From Neoluteolibacter marinus (GTDB lineage Bacteria; Verrucomicrobiota; Verrucomicrobiia; Verrucomicrobiales; Akkermansiaceae): a DNA stretch of 64,000 bases. Position 1 is the stretch's first letter. Every line of letters starts with the position of its first letter. Below the pieces are notes generated by a model. It was not told the DNA's origin, ran no database searches, and worked only from the letters and a program-made list of their open reading frames with translations. Location: NCBI RefSeq assembly GCF_014904755.1, contig NZ_JACZFQ010000048.1, positions 62,001-126,000 on the forward strand. Direction: 5' to 3'. Below, piece after piece: positions 17,349 through 26,141 of this stretch. Made by a program: the position numbers and the translations under genes.

Positions 17349-18884
17349 TCAGTCCAGTCCGGGGAACAGCTCGATCAGTTCCGGCCGGAACGGGATCTTG
17401 CCGTGATTCTCCTGCCGGGGTCCCGGGGTGCTGCGGCCCTGCCGGATCAAGCGCCCGAGTTCCGCGGCCAGCTCCTTGACCTTGCCGGGGTGCGTGGCCT
17501 GCAGGTTGGTGGTTTCCGCCGGGTCGTCGCCGAGGTGGAACAACTGCACCCGCGGCAGTTTCGCGTCCTTCCAGGCGACTTCCGGTTTCGGATCCGACCA
17601 GCCGCCGGACCCGGGGCAGAGGCACAGCTTCCACGGCCCCTTGCGGATGGCAAAGGAGCCGTTGATCGAGTGATGCACGGTCGCCCCGCGCTCCTCCTGC
17701 TCCTCACCGCGCAAGGTCGGCAGGATGGACACCGAATCGACGGCGGTCGCGGCATCGACGCTGCGTTCGACGGCGTCGGCACAGGTCACAAAAATGTCGG
17801 TCTGGCAGATGGTTCGTGGGCTCGTCGTCCCGCCCGCGATCTTCCCGGGCCAGCGGACGAGGAAGGGCACGCGGTGGCCGCCTTCGTAGATGTCGGCCTT
17901 GTGGCCCCGCAGCTTGCCGCAGGGGAAGTGACCCTGCTTTTCAAGCGCCGGGATCCCCGCCGAGGGCGAGCAGCCGTTGTCGGTGGTGAAGAAGAGCAGC
18001 GTGTCGCCGGCAATCCCGTGTGAATCGAGTTCCGCCATGACCTCGCCGACCACCCAATCGGTCTCCATCACGAAGTCGCCGTACTTGCCGATGCCCGACT
18101 TGCCGGTCCACGCCTTCGACGGGGCGATCGGCGTGTGCGGGCTGGTCAGCGGCAGGTAGAGGAAGAACGGACCTTCCCTGGCCGCTTCCCGCTTGATGAA
18201 GGCGCGCGCCTCGCGGGCGAAGTCACCCAGGCACTGGTCGGGCTCCATGTCCTTCACCGCCGGCCCGAAGCGCCCCGGGTGGAAGTTCTTCGTCACGGTC
18301 GGCACCTCGATCACCTTGTCGTCGCGCAGGTAGACATACGGCGCCATGTCGAGGGACGCGGGAAACAGGAAGTCCTCGTCGAAGCCGAGGTCCACCGGTC
18401 CGCCCTTCACCCGCTTCGTGTAGTCGATGCTCCAGCCGACGCCCTTGGTCGGTCCCGTGACCGCCTCGGCCGGTTTGTCGAGCTTGCTCCAGCCGAGACC
18501 GAGATGCCACTTGCCGACCACCATCGAATGGTAGCCGGACGCGGCGAGGAACTTCGGCAGGATCGTCTCGCCGTGGCTGATGAGGCTCGGGCTGTTGCCA
18601 CCCAGCACGCCCTTCTTCAGCGGCGAACGCCAGTTGTAGCGACCGGTCAGCAGCGCATAGCGGGTGGGCGTGCAGACCGACGACGAGGTGTGCGCGTCGG
18701 TGAACCGCATGCCCTCCTTCGCCAGGCGGTCGAGGTTCGGGGTCGGCGCCTTGCCGCCATTGTGCGAGACGTCGCCGACGCCCATGTCGTCGGCGAGGAT
18801 CACCACGATATTGGGGCCGGCGCCGCGGGCCGCGACGGAAGCCGCGGCCAGCAGCAGGGCGAGCAAGGGAGTTTTCGGGAGCAT
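17349..18884 (-). CDS. Secreted sulfatase (S1 family, formylglycine type)
   Basis: A 511-residue exported arylsulfatase-family enzyme. The start at 18884 gives a signal peptide (MLPKTPLLALLLAAASVAARG). Asp32 and Asp33 in VILADDMGVGD are metal ligands. The formylglycine signature CTPTR lies at residues 71-75 (CxPxR, Cys71 to be matured), followed by ALLTGRYNWR. Downstream are the expected GKWHLG and HTPIAPSKAW-type segments. It would hydrolyse sulfate esters on polysaccharides, glycosaminoglycans or small molecules in the periplasm. No maturation enzyme is in the window, so a genome-encoded FGE or anSME must act on it. It lies 34 nt downstream of the thioredoxin-TPR gene; the pair is likely co-transcribed. 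Confidence 0.94.
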   Translation of the reverse strand: MLPKTPLLALLLAAASVAARGAGPNIVVILADDMGVGDVSHNGGKAPTPNLDRLAKEGMRFTDAHTSSSVCTPTRYALLTGRYNWRSPLKKGVLGGNSPSLISHGETILPKFLAASGYHSMVVGKWHLGLGWSKLDKPAEAVTGPTKGVGWSIDYTKRVKGGPVDLGFDEDFLFPASLDMAPYVYLRDDKVIEVPTVTKNFHPGRFGPAVKDMEPDQCLGDFAREARAFIKREAAREGPFFLYLPLTSPHTPIAPSKAWTGKSGIGKYGDFVMETDWVVGEVMAELDSHGIAGDTLLFFTTDNGCSPSAGIPALEKQGHFPCGKLRGHKADIYEGGHRVPFLVRWPGKIAGGTTSPRTICQTDIFVTCADAVERSVDAATAVDSVSILPTLRGEEQEERGATVHHSINGSFAIRKGPWKLCLCPGSGGWSDPKPEVAWKDAKLPRVQLFHLGDDPAETTNLQATHPGKVKELAAELGRLIRQGRSTPGPRQENHGKIPFRPELIELFPGLD

Positions 18885-18918
18885 CTCGGAGAAATCGTTG
18901 CGGGTCGGTTCCGGTGTC

Positions 18919-20019
18919 TCAGTCGCCGCTCTTTTCAGCGGCCCAACCACCCAAGGTTTCGGCGTCGGGCATGGTGCCCTCCTCCAGCGATGCGATCAAC
19001 TTCCGGCAAACGGCCGCCGTATACTGGCCCTTTCCTCCGGCCTCCGCCTCGGCCTTCTTCGCGGCCTCCTGCGCCGCGGCCATCGCCTTGTCCTTCTGGC
19101 CGAGTTCCCAGCGGATGCCGGCCAGCCGGATCCAACCGTAGTTGCCGGGCGTCCGGGCGACCGCCAGCTCGTAGTCGGCGGCGAGTTTTTCCTTCAGGTC
19201 GGCGGGCATGCCGTCGGTCCGGCCGGGGAACATGAAGAGATTGTAGGCCACCGTCTGCCGGGTGCGCTCATCGGCCACCGCCGCGTAAGCCTGGTCGGCC
19301 GCCTCCCAGTCGCCGCAAGCGACCAGGGCCATGACCCGCACCGGCGGCAACGAAGGGCTCTTGGGATCAATCGCCTCGAGCTCCGCGAGCTTGGCCCCGA
19401 TCCGCTCCTTGTCCTTGTCGCGCATCGCCTTGTGCAGCTCGAGCGACACCTCCCGCGATTGCGCCTGCAGGCGGTCCGCTTCCAACATCGACCCGAGCGC
19501 CTTTTCCTGGGCATCTCCGCCTTCCAGGAACGCCTCGATGACCTCCCCGGTCAGGCGCGACGGATGGGTCCGCAGCAGCACACGGCCGTCCTTCACCACG
19601 AAGGCGGACGGAATGCCGGTCACCCCGGCGGGCTTCAGCCACTCCGTCTCGAAGGCCCCGCCCTTGCCGGTGTAGGCCACCGGGTAGGACATGCCGTCGC
19701 CCTTCTTCTTCACGAAGGCCGCCACCATGTCGCGACCATCTTCCCACACATTGATGCCACAGACCCGCAGGCCCTTCTGGCGGTAGCGGTCATAGAGCTC
19801 GTCGACGTGCGGGATCGCGGCGACACAGGGGCCGCACCAGGTCGCCCAGCACTCCAACAGGTAGACTTTCCCCGGCTCCCATTCGGCCGGCGCCTCGCCC
19901 TGGATCCAGTCGAGTTTGCCGAAGGTGGCGGTGGTCACGGCCTCCCCGGTCTTCTGCGCGAAGAGCGGGACGGGAAGGGTCATCAACAGGGCGGAAAGCA
20001 AGCCGAAGCGGGTCTTCAT
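18919..20019 (-). CDS. TlpA/ResA-like thioredoxin-fold protein with TPR-like C-terminus, exported
   Basis: A 366-residue periplasmic protein. The signal peptide runs to about residue 21 (PVPLFAQ). A TlpA-type thioredoxin domain spans about 35-165, with the redox motif WCGPC at 61-65 and the cis-Pro region in TGIPSAFVV. Residues about 170-366 are helical with TPR-like features (AYAAVADERTRQTVAYNLF, then LAGIRWELGQKDKAMAAAQEA). Such fusions reduce or isomerise disulfides and may hold a partner through the helical part. Its position directly upstream of the sulfatase suggests help with folding or maturation of that Cys-dependent enzyme, which is inference only. Confidence 0.85.
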   Translation of the reverse strand: MKTRFGLLSALLMTLPVPLFAQKTGEAVTTATFGKLDWIQGEAPAEWEPGKVYLLECWATWCGPCVAAIPHVDELYDRYRQKGLRVCGINVWEDGRDMVAAFVKKKGDGMSYPVAYTGKGGAFETEWLKPAGVTGIPSAFVVKDGRVLLRTHPSRLTGEVIEAFLEGGDAQEKALGSMLEADRLQAQSREVSLELHKAMRDKDKERIGAKLAELEAIDPKSPSLPPVRVMALVACGDWEAADQAYAAVADERTRQTVAYNLFMFPGRTDGMPADLKEKLAADYELAVARTPGNYGWIRLAGIRWELGQKDKAMAAAQEAAKKAEAEAGGKGQYTAAVCRKLIASLEEGTMPDAETLGGWAAEKSGD

Positions 20020-20194
20020 GGGATCGTGTGGAATCGGTGAAACGGATCACGCCCCGGTTGCCGGGCTGGACAACCCGCATGCACCGGAGACGAATTTCCG
20101 ACCGGATTAGCACCTCAAATTGTTTTTTCGACGAAAAAGCGTCATTTCTCGCCACAATTCGCCCTTATCGTTGATAAGCAAGGTCGATCACCCA

Positions 20195-20501
20195 TCTGCA
20201 CCATCGTCAGGATGCGGTAGAGCATGTCGTCGGCCGAGGCGAACCTGGTGTAGTTCATCCACGCCCACCAGATCGCCGCGAAGGCGAGGAGATACCCCGC
20301 CACCGCCTGCGCCGTGTGATGTTCCACCACGCCGTGATGGAGCCGCGCCGCCGCCCGGGCGATGGCCACGACAAAGGTCAGGTCGAACAACAGCTCCAGC
20401 GGCGTGGAGGTACGATGCTCCTCGTGGATGTCCCGTCCACGGGCACGAGCGGCGGAAGGACTGATGCAGCCTTTCCAACGGACCGCGGGCCCCCGGGGCA
20501 A
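20195..20501 (-). pseudogene. ltrA: Truncated low-temperature-requirement protein A (ltrA) N-terminal fragment
   Basis: The translation contains DIHEEHRTSTPLELLFDLTF, then VVAIARAAARLHHGVVEHH, AIWWAWMNYTRFASA and LYRILTMVQM. These match the first 90 or so residues of the LtrA membrane-protein family (usually 380-400 residues with about 12 helices). Homology stops near 20195 and a stop codon follows about 17 codons later. The usual spacing of the AWMNYTWFASAYDTDDV segment is also shortened by a few residues. It is therefore a remnant left by a deletion or rearrangement. It lies between the thioredoxin gene and the Cys-nucleophile hydrolase. Confidence 0.75.
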
Positions 20502-20559
20502 TCCAATCGCTTGCCGCCGGGGGCTGAAGTTTCACCGGAATTCCGCCGGTCCGCCGGTC

Positions 20560-21531
20560 TCACTTCATGTATTTGTCGATGAAGGGCAGGATCTGCTCCG
20601 GATAGCGGCCGAAGTGGTTGTAGCCGTCGCGGAAGCGCTTGGTCGTGTCGCGGATCCACAACAGCTCCTTATCCTCGCTGCCGAGCAGGTCGAAGGTCTT
20701 CTGGCCGTCCTCCGGATTGCGGGTCCACTCGTCGTCGTGCACCTGGACCATGAGCACCGGCATCGTCACGCTCGAGGCCCAAAGGTGGGGCGTCATTTCG
20801 GCGGCGACGAATCCGCCCATCTTCATCAGCTCGAGGTCGATGAGCTCCTGGTACTGGCTCACGCCCTGGAGCGACGAGAAGGCGTCGTAGATGGCGGCCA
20901 TCGAAACCACCATCGGACTCACCATGCAGGCAACGTTGGCGAACAGCTCGGGGTGGCGGTGGATCGCGTGGTACTGCGAGTTGCCGCCCATGCACTGGCT
21001 GTAGAGGCCGACCTTCATCTTCGACAGCCGCGGGTGGGCGTCGACCCAGCGCTTCACGCCGACGCAGTCCCGCCACTCCCACTGGCCGATGCCGCTCAGT
21101 CCGCCGTTGGCCGCGGCGCTGTTGCCGTGGTTGCGGATGTCGTAGGTGAGCACGTTGTAGCCGGCGTCGGTCAGGTGCTTGTACTGGAGGACGAAGTCGA
21201 TCTCGACGGCGTCGTAGTTGCTCCACGGCGCGCCGAAGTGACCGGGGAAACCGGAGCGGCACATTGGCAAGGCGTGGTTGAAGATGATCAGCTTGTCGCT
21301 CTCGCCGCCCTTGGCCGTGATGTACCAGCCTTCCAGCGGGGTGCCGTCTTCGGACGGGATGATGACGTCGGTCCAGCCGGTCATGCCGTGGTCGTCCGGC
21401 GTCTTGTGGAGGAAGCTGCGGAGCGGCCGCACGATCTCGGCCAGTCCCTTGACCTTGGCGTGGTCGGATTCGGAGATGGTCTTGAGTTGCTCGAGGGCTT
21501 TTTCAAGGCGGGCTTGGGGCATTCGGCTCAT
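20560..21531 (-). CDS. Alpha/beta hydrolase with Cys nucleophile (dienelactone-hydrolase-like active site)
   Basis: A 323-residue cytoplasmic hydrolase. The start is the ATG at 21531 (MSRMPQARLEKALEQLK). The nucleophile elbow reads YSQCMGG (178-183), with Cys180 where most family members have Ser. The oxyanion region is likely IFNHALPM. The acid is probably in VQVHDDEW and the His in DGYNHFGRYPE. Cys nucleophiles are known in dienelactone hydrolases, but this protein is longer and its sequence is not a clear member of that family. The substrate is unknown. It is divergent from the AraC-type regulator at 21705, a common arrangement for a regulator and its target. Confidence 0.8.
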   Translation of the reverse strand: MSRMPQARLEKALEQLKTISESDHAKVKGLAEIVRPLRSFLHKTPDDHGMTGWTDVIIPSEDGTPLEGWYITAKGGESDKLIIFNHALPMCRSGFPGHFGAPWSNYDAVEIDFVLQYKHLTDAGYNVLTYDIRNHGNSAAANGGLSGIGQWEWRDCVGVKRWVDAHPRLSKMKVGLYSQCMGGNSQYHAIHRHPELFANVACMVSPMVVSMAAIYDAFSSLQGVSQYQELIDLELMKMGGFVAAEMTPHLWASSVTMPVLMVQVHDDEWTRNPEDGQKTFDLLGSEDKELLWIRDTTKRFRDGYNHFGRYPEQILPFIDKYMK

Positions 21532-21704
21532 GATCGTTGATGGGTTGGGGTTGGGGAAACGAAGGATTCGTTTCGGATCACACCCTACCCATGGATCCTG
21601 TTCCAGCGGTAGAACGATTCTGTCGCATTCTTGCCCGATCGTCCGGCCGGCCGGAATCGGATTGCCGCCGGCTGCCTCCGTCGTAGGTTGCTTCGAAAGC
21701 CGCC

Positions 21705-22661
21705 ATGAGAAGCCGAAGCAAGTCACCAGCGAATCGTGGAAGATCTCGGGACATCGCGGCCTCGTGGACCGAAAAGGCCATGCATTCCATGGTGAAACGC
21801 GTCCTTGAGCGGATTCCCGGGCCCGGCGAGCAGGCCCTGGGCATCCCCAACCTGACGGTTTATCGCTTCGACCAACCCACCGCGCCGAATGCCTACATGC
21901 TGGAGCCCAGCGTTTGCCTGATTCTCCAAGGGCGCAAGTGGGTCGCGATTGGCGAGAACCAGCACGTATACGATGCGAGCCGCTTCTTCGTCACCTCGCT
22001 CGACCTGCCGGTGGTCGCACGGATCCTCGATGCCAGCCCCGATCAACCTTACGTGGGCCTCCTGCTCCGGCTGGACCGGCGACAACTCGCCGAGCTGGTC
22101 ATGGAGCAACCGATGCCGGGACCGGGTGCGGGTTCCAGGCAGGAGGTGATCGAGTTGGGAGCGCTGACCCCGACTCTGCTCGGCGCCTTCGAGCGACTGC
22201 TGGCGCTGGCGGACGAGCCGGAGTCGATTCCCGTGCTCTCGCCGCTGATCCAAAAAGAGATTCTCTACCGGCTTCTCTCGTCGGAGTGCGGAGCGAAGCT
22301 CCGCCAGATCGCCACCGGCGGCAGCCCGACCCAGCAGATCGGACGAACCATCGACTGGATCAAGGCGAACCTGGCCGAGAGGCTCCGGGTGGAGGACCTC
22401 GCCCAACGGGCGGGGATGAGCGTGTCGACCCTGCACCACCATTTCCGCGCGCTGACTTCCCTGAGCCCGCTGCAGTTCCAGAAGCGGCTGCGCCTGAACG
22501 AGGCGAGACGCCGGATGCTCAATGGGCAGATGGACGCCGCCACCGCCGCCTTCGAGGTCGGCTACGAAAGCCCATCGCAATTCAGCCGTGAATACAGCCG
22601 CCTCTTCGGTGCCCCGCCGATTCGGGACATCAGGAGCCTCGGCGCAGCGATCGCGGGCTGA
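21705..22661 (+). CDS. AraC family transcriptional regulator
   Basis: A 318-residue regulator. Residues about 45-200 match the AraC_N (YqhC-like) sensor domain (ILQGRKWVAIGENQHVYDASRFFVTSLDLP split across strands). Residues about 215-315 hold the two helix-turn-helix motifs (VEDLAQRAGMSVSTLHHHF and DAATAAFEVGYESPSQFSRE). The ATG at 21705 is used; an internal ATG at 21780 is possible. Its closest partner is the divergent Cys-nucleophile hydrolase. The last 90 codons are repeated, at high DNA identity, as a fragment at 23817-24080 on the other side of the fic gene. Confidence 0.92.
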   Translation: MRSRSKSPANRGRSRDIAASWTEKAMHSMVKRVLERIPGPGEQALGIPNLTVYRFDQPTAPNAYMLEPSVCLILQGRKWVAIGENQHVYDASRFFVTSLDLPVVARILDASPDQPYVGLLLRLDRRQLAELVMEQPMPGPGAGSRQEVIELGALTPTLLGAFERLLALADEPESIPVLSPLIQKEILYRLLSSECGAKLRQIATGGSPTQQIGRTIDWIKANLAERLRVEDLAQRAGMSVSTLHHHFRALTSLSPLQFQKRLRLNEARRRMLNGQMDAATAAFEVGYESPSQFSREYSRLFGAPPIRDIRSLGAAIAG

Positions 22662-22731
22662 GAGGGGTGGCGGATCCGGCGGGGACGGCCAAAGCGCGCC
22701 GGTTATCGCCGATCGGGACCGAAGGCCAACA

Positions 22732-23739
22732 TCACAGACGGGTCAGCGCGTAGCGTCCGGTGCGCTGCGGTCCGACTTTCTCCACCAGCCCTGCATCAAT
22801 GAGCGGATTCAGCACGTTCATGAGGCCCTGCTTTGATAGGTCCATCACCTCCCGCAGCTTGGCCGGGGCCATGCTCCCGTGATCGCGAAGGAGGTGGAGG
22901 ACTCGCTCCTGCGCAGGGCTCAGGATCATTCTCGTCGGGGCCTCGACCCGCAGGCGTTGGACTCGCAACCAGACCTTCTCGAGCGTCTGCCGCAGTCCTT
23001 CGGCACAGTATTCCAACCAGCCGGAGAGGTCTTCTCCCGCGAGCCTCACGGCATCGAGCGCCGCATAGTAGGCCGGGCGGTCTTCCCAGTAGTATTCGTC
23101 CACCGAGAAGATGTGGTGGGTGTCGAAGCCACGCCGGTAGAGCTCCCACAGTGCCAACGCGCGACCGGTCCGGCCGTTCCCATCGGCAAACGGATGGATG
23201 TGCTCGAACCGGTAGTGAAGGATCGCGGAGCTGAGGATCGGCGAAATCCCCGGGGCCTTTTCGTTCCACCAGGTGAGCAACTCGAACATCAGCGGCGAAA
23301 CATCCTCGGAAGCCGGAGGCAAGTGGCGCCCGACCTTCACGCCGATCGTCCGGTAGCGGCCTGCTTCGCCCTGATCCATCACCTCCCCTGCGAGGATCCG
23401 GTGCAGTTCGAAAAGATGCTCGTGTCCGATCCTCGCCTCGCCGACGTGCTGCTCCACGAAGCGCAGGCCCGCGAAGTAGTTCGTCACCTCACGCTCCGAC
23501 CGCGGGTCGGCAGCGGCGAGCTCCTTGCCGTCAGCCAAGGCACGCACCTGTTCCAGCGTCAGCGGATTTCCCTCGATGGCGGTGGACGCATGGACGTTGC
23601 GAGTGCGGGTATCTTTCTGCAGCGCGGGAATCCACGACAGCTCCACCGACGCCCCGAGAATCCGCTCGCGCAACGCCGTGATCTCCTCCACCCGCGACAG
23701 CAAGAGGGGCGTGATGGTGAAAACGGGATCGTAGGCCAT
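22732..23739 (-). CDS. Fic family protein, class II, with C-terminal winged helix
   Basis: A 335-residue Fic-domain protein, expected to transfer AMP from ATP to a protein side chain. The catalytic motif HPFADGNGR is at residues 182-190, with the following TGR complete. The N-terminal inhibitory helix motif STAIEGN (52-58, S/TxxxE with Glu57) classes it as self-inhibited type II. Residues about 275-335 form a winged-helix domain (LSPAQERVLHLLRDHG, then LSKQGLMNVLNPLIDAGLVE). This suggests that it binds DNA, perhaps its own promoter, which carries two 24-bp direct repeats. It is complete, with no antitoxin gene beside it. It is flanked by an AraC gene and a duplicated piece of it, suggesting insertion. 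Confidence 0.92.
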   Translation of the reverse strand: MAYDPVFTITPLLLSRVEEITALRERILGASVELSWIPALQKDTRTRNVHASTAIEGNPLTLEQVRALADGKELAAADPRSEREVTNYFAGLRFVEQHVGEARIGHEHLFELHRILAGEVMDQGEAGRYRTIGVKVGRHLPPASEDVSPLMFELLTWWNEKAPGISPILSSAILHYRFEHIHPFADGNGRTGRALALWELYRRGFDTHHIFSVDEYYWEDRPAYYAALDAVRLAGEDLSGWLEYCAEGLRQTLEKVWLRVQRLRVEAPTRMILSPAQERVLHLLRDHGSMAPAKLREVMDLSKQGLMNVLNPLIDAGLVEKVGPQRTGRYALTRL

Positions 23740-23747
23740 GCAGGATG

Positions 23748-23809
23748 GTCAAGTTTGCGTCCAGTTTTGCGCCCATCGGCCATAAGTCAAGTTTGCGTCC
23801 AGTTTTGCG
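23748..23809. repeat. Two 24-bp direct repeats upstream of fic (operator-like)
   Basis: The unit GTCAAGTTTGCGTCCAGTTTTGCG occurs at 23748-23771 and again, identical, at 23786-23809, separated by 14 nt. Each unit contains two TTTGCG/TTTTGCG half-sites about 12 nt apart. The first copy ends 9 nt from the fic start codon (23739). The arrangement fits tandem binding sites for the winged helix of the Fic protein itself. Confidence 0.7.
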
Positions 23810-23816
23810 TCAAGAG

Positions 23817-24080
23817 TTGGTTGCCGAAAGGCTCCGGATCGCGGACTTGGCCCAACGGGCGAGTACGATGGTATCGACCCTGCGCCAGCATTTCAGCGCG
23901 CTGATTTTCCTGTGCCCGCTGGAGATCCAAAAGCGGCTGCGCCTGAACGAAGCGAGACGCCGGATGCTCAACGGACAGATGGACGCCGCCACCGCCGCCT
24001 TCGAGGTCGGCTACGAAAGTCCCTCAAAGTTCAGCCGCGAATACAGCCGCCTCTTCGGCGCCCCGCCGATCTGGGACATC
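23817..24080 (+). pseudogene. Duplicated C-terminal fragment of an AraC regulator
   Basis: In frame, this stretch encodes the two helix-turn-helix motifs of an AraC protein (RIADLAQRASTMVSTLRQHF, then RLRLNEARRRMLNGQMDAA and FEVGYESPSKFSREYSRLF). It parallels the last ~90 codons of the gene at 21705-22661 with DNA identity that is very high over the distal part. There is no sensor domain and no start context. The homology begins directly at the end of the fic-upstream repeats. It is a relic of a duplication, or of a second AraC gene truncated when fic arrived. Confidence 0.85.
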
Positions 24081-24127
24081 ATGATCATCGCCGGTGGCCC
24101 GCATCGGGACCACCGGCGGGAACCAGC

Positions 24128-25969
24128 TTACGGGTCGAGCCGCACGGCGCCGACGCTGGCGTTGCCGACCAGGGCTGCGTAGGCCTTGAGGGCGCGGGAG
24201 ACCTTGCGCGGCCGCGCTTCGGCGGGCTTCCATGCGGCATCGCCGCGGGCGTCCATGGCGGCGCGGCGTTCGGCGAGGGTTTCCGCGGAAAGCGCGACGT
24301 TGATGGTCCGGTTGGGGATGTCGATCTGGATGAGGTCGCCTTCCTCCAGCAAGCCGATGGCACCGCCCTCGGCGGCTTCCGGCGAGACGTGGCCGATGGA
24401 AAGTCCCGAGGTGCCGCCGGAGAAGCGGCCGTCGGTGATCAGCGCGCAGGCCTTGCCGAGCTTCATCGCCTTCAGGTAGCTGGTCGGATAGAGCATCTCC
24501 TGCATGCCCGGACCACCGCGCGGGCCTTCGTAGCGGATGATGACGACGTCGCCCTCGCCGATCTCCTTGCCGAGGATGCGCTTCACCGCCTCGTCCTGGC
24601 TTTCGCAGATCCGGGCGGGGCCGGAGAACTTGAGGATGCTGTCGTCGACGCCCGCGGTCTTCACCACGCAGCCCTGTTCGGCGATGTTGCCGAACAGCAC
24701 CGCCAGGCCGCCGTCCTGGGAGAAGGCGTGCTCGCGCGAGCGGATGACGCCCTTTTCCCGGTCGGCATCGAGTTCCTTGTAGCGGCGCGACTGGCTGAAG
24801 GCCTGGGTGGTGCGCACGCCGCCGGGGGCCGCCTTGAAGAGCTCGTGGACCGCGGCTTCATCGGTGCGGGTGATGTCCCAGCGGTCGATGGCCTCGCCCA
24901 GGGTCGGGGCATGGATGGTGGTGACCTCGCGGTTCATCAGGCCGGCCTTTTCGAGGCAGCCGAGGATCCCGAAGATCCCGCCGGCACGGTGGACGTCCTC
25001 CATGTGCACGGTGCTGACCGCCGGCGCCACCTTGCACAGGCAGGGCGTGATGCGGCTCAAGCGGTCCATGTCGGCGAGGGTGAAGTCGACCTCCGCCTCG
25101 CGGGCGATCGCCAGCAGGTGGAGCACGGTGTTGGTCGAGCCGCCCATGGCGATGTCGAGCGCCATCGCGTTCTCGAAGGCCGCCTTGGTGGCGATCCCGC
25201 GCGGCGTGACCGAGTCGTCGCCGTCCTTGTAGTGGCGCTTGGCGAGGTCGACGATGAGCCGGCCGGCCCGGAGGAAGAGCTCCTTGCGGTCGGCGTGGGT
25301 GGCGAGGGTCGAGCCGTTGCCGGGCAACGCGAGGCCGAGGGCCTCCGCCAGGCAGTTCATCGAGTTGGCGGTGAACATGCCGGAGCACGAACCGCAGGTC
25401 GGGCAGGCGTTGTTTTCGAACTCGTCGACCTCGGCGTCGCTGAGGTCGGGATTGGCGGCCTGGACCATGGCGTCTACCAGGTCGACGGCGATCTCGTTGC
25501 CCTTGAAGACGACCTTGCCGGCCTCCATCGGCCCGCCGGAAACGAACACGGCGGGGATGTCGAGGCGCATCGCGGCCATCAGCATGCCGGGCGTGATCTT
25601 GTCGCAGTTGGAAATGCAGACCATCGCGTCGGCGCAGTGGGCGTTGACCATGTACTCGACGCTGTCGGCGATGATCTCGCGCGACGGCAGCGAGTAGAGC
25701 ATGCCGTCGTGGCCCATCGCGATCCCGTCGTCGACGGCGATGGTATTGAACTCCTTGGCCACCCCGCCGGCGGCCTCGACCTCCCGCGCGACCATCTGGC
25801 CGAGGTCCTGGAGATGGACGTGGCCGGGCACGAACTGGGTGAAGGAATTGACGATCGCGACGATCGGCTTGCCGAAGTCGCCGTCCTTCATGCCGGTGGC
25901 GCGCCACAGGGCGCGGGCACCGGCCATGTTGCGGCCGGAGGTGGAAGTGCTGGAGCGGTAGGGCTTCAT
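24128..25969 (-). CDS. ilvD: Dihydroxy-acid dehydratase IlvD
   Basis: A 613-residue Fe-S enzyme that dehydrates 2,3-dihydroxy acids to 2-oxo acids in valine, leucine and isoleucine synthesis. The start [20 protein letters not shown] matches the family N-terminus. Fe-S ligands are visible as Cys122 in [12 protein letters not shown] and Cys195 in [12 protein letters not shown], as in E. coli IlvD. The catalytic Ser region near the C-terminus ([20 protein letters not shown]) is intact. Length equals that of E. coli IlvD (616), so it is the longer, [4Fe-4S]-type subfamily. No other branched-chain genes are nearby. The leader at 25970-26141 has two hairpins, but no convincing leader peptide. Confidence 0.97.
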   Translation of the reverse strand: MKPYRSSTSTSGRNMAGARALWRATGMKDGDFGKPIVAIVNSFTQFVPGHVHLQDLGQMVAREVEAAGGVAKEFNTIAVDDGIAMGHDGMLYSLPSREIIADSVEYMVNAHCADAMVCISNCDKITPGMLMAAMRLDIPAVFVSGGPMEAGKVVFKGNEIAVDLVDAMVQAANPDLSDAEVDEFENNACPTCGSCSGMFTANSMNCLAEALGLALPGNGSTLATHADRKELFLRAGRLIVDLAKRHYKDGDDSVTPRGIATKAAFENAMALDIAMGGSTNTVLHLLAIAREAEVDFTLADMDRLSRITPCLCKVAPAVSTVHMEDVHRAGGIFGILGCLEKAGLMNREVTTIHAPTLGEAIDRWDITRTDEAAVHELFKAAPGGVRTTQAFSQSRRYKELDADREKGVIRSREHAFSQDGGLAVLFGNIAEQGCVVKTAGVDDSILKFSGPARICESQDEAVKRILGKEIGEGDVVIIRYEGPRGGPGMQEMLYPTSYLKAMKLGKACALITDGRFSGGTSGLSIGHVSPEAAEGGAIGLLEEGDLIQIDIPNRTINVALSAETLAERRAAMDARGDAAWKPAEARPRKVSRALKAYAALVGNASVGAVRLDP

Positions 25970-26141
25970 GTCGGTTGAATGCTTGGCGGACACGCCCGGC
26001 GTGTCGGCGGGGAACGCCCCCGGTCTTGCCGAAGATCGGGCCGCCGGCAAGCCCCGGGATGCGCCATGGCAATGCCCGCGGGTCGGAACCGGCCTCAGAA
26101 ATGTATTTACAATATAAATCTTCCCGATAGTTCCATGAGGA

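Noticed and set aside
20124-20138. TTTTTCG-A-CGAAAAA palindrome upstream of the thioredoxin gene as an operator
   Set aside because: Short, in an otherwise degraded region beside the ltrA remnant, with no second copy in the window.
23748-23809. CRISPR-like array
   Set aside because: Only two repeats with a 14-nt spacer and no cas genes; the position before fic fits an operator instead.
25970-26141. Hairpins in the ilvD leader (GACACGC/GCGTGTC at 25989-26005, and CTTGCCG/CGGCAAG near 26033-26053) as an amino-acid attenuator
   Set aside because: No leader peptide rich in Val, Leu and Ile codons is placed correctly, and there is no T-tract after either hairpin.
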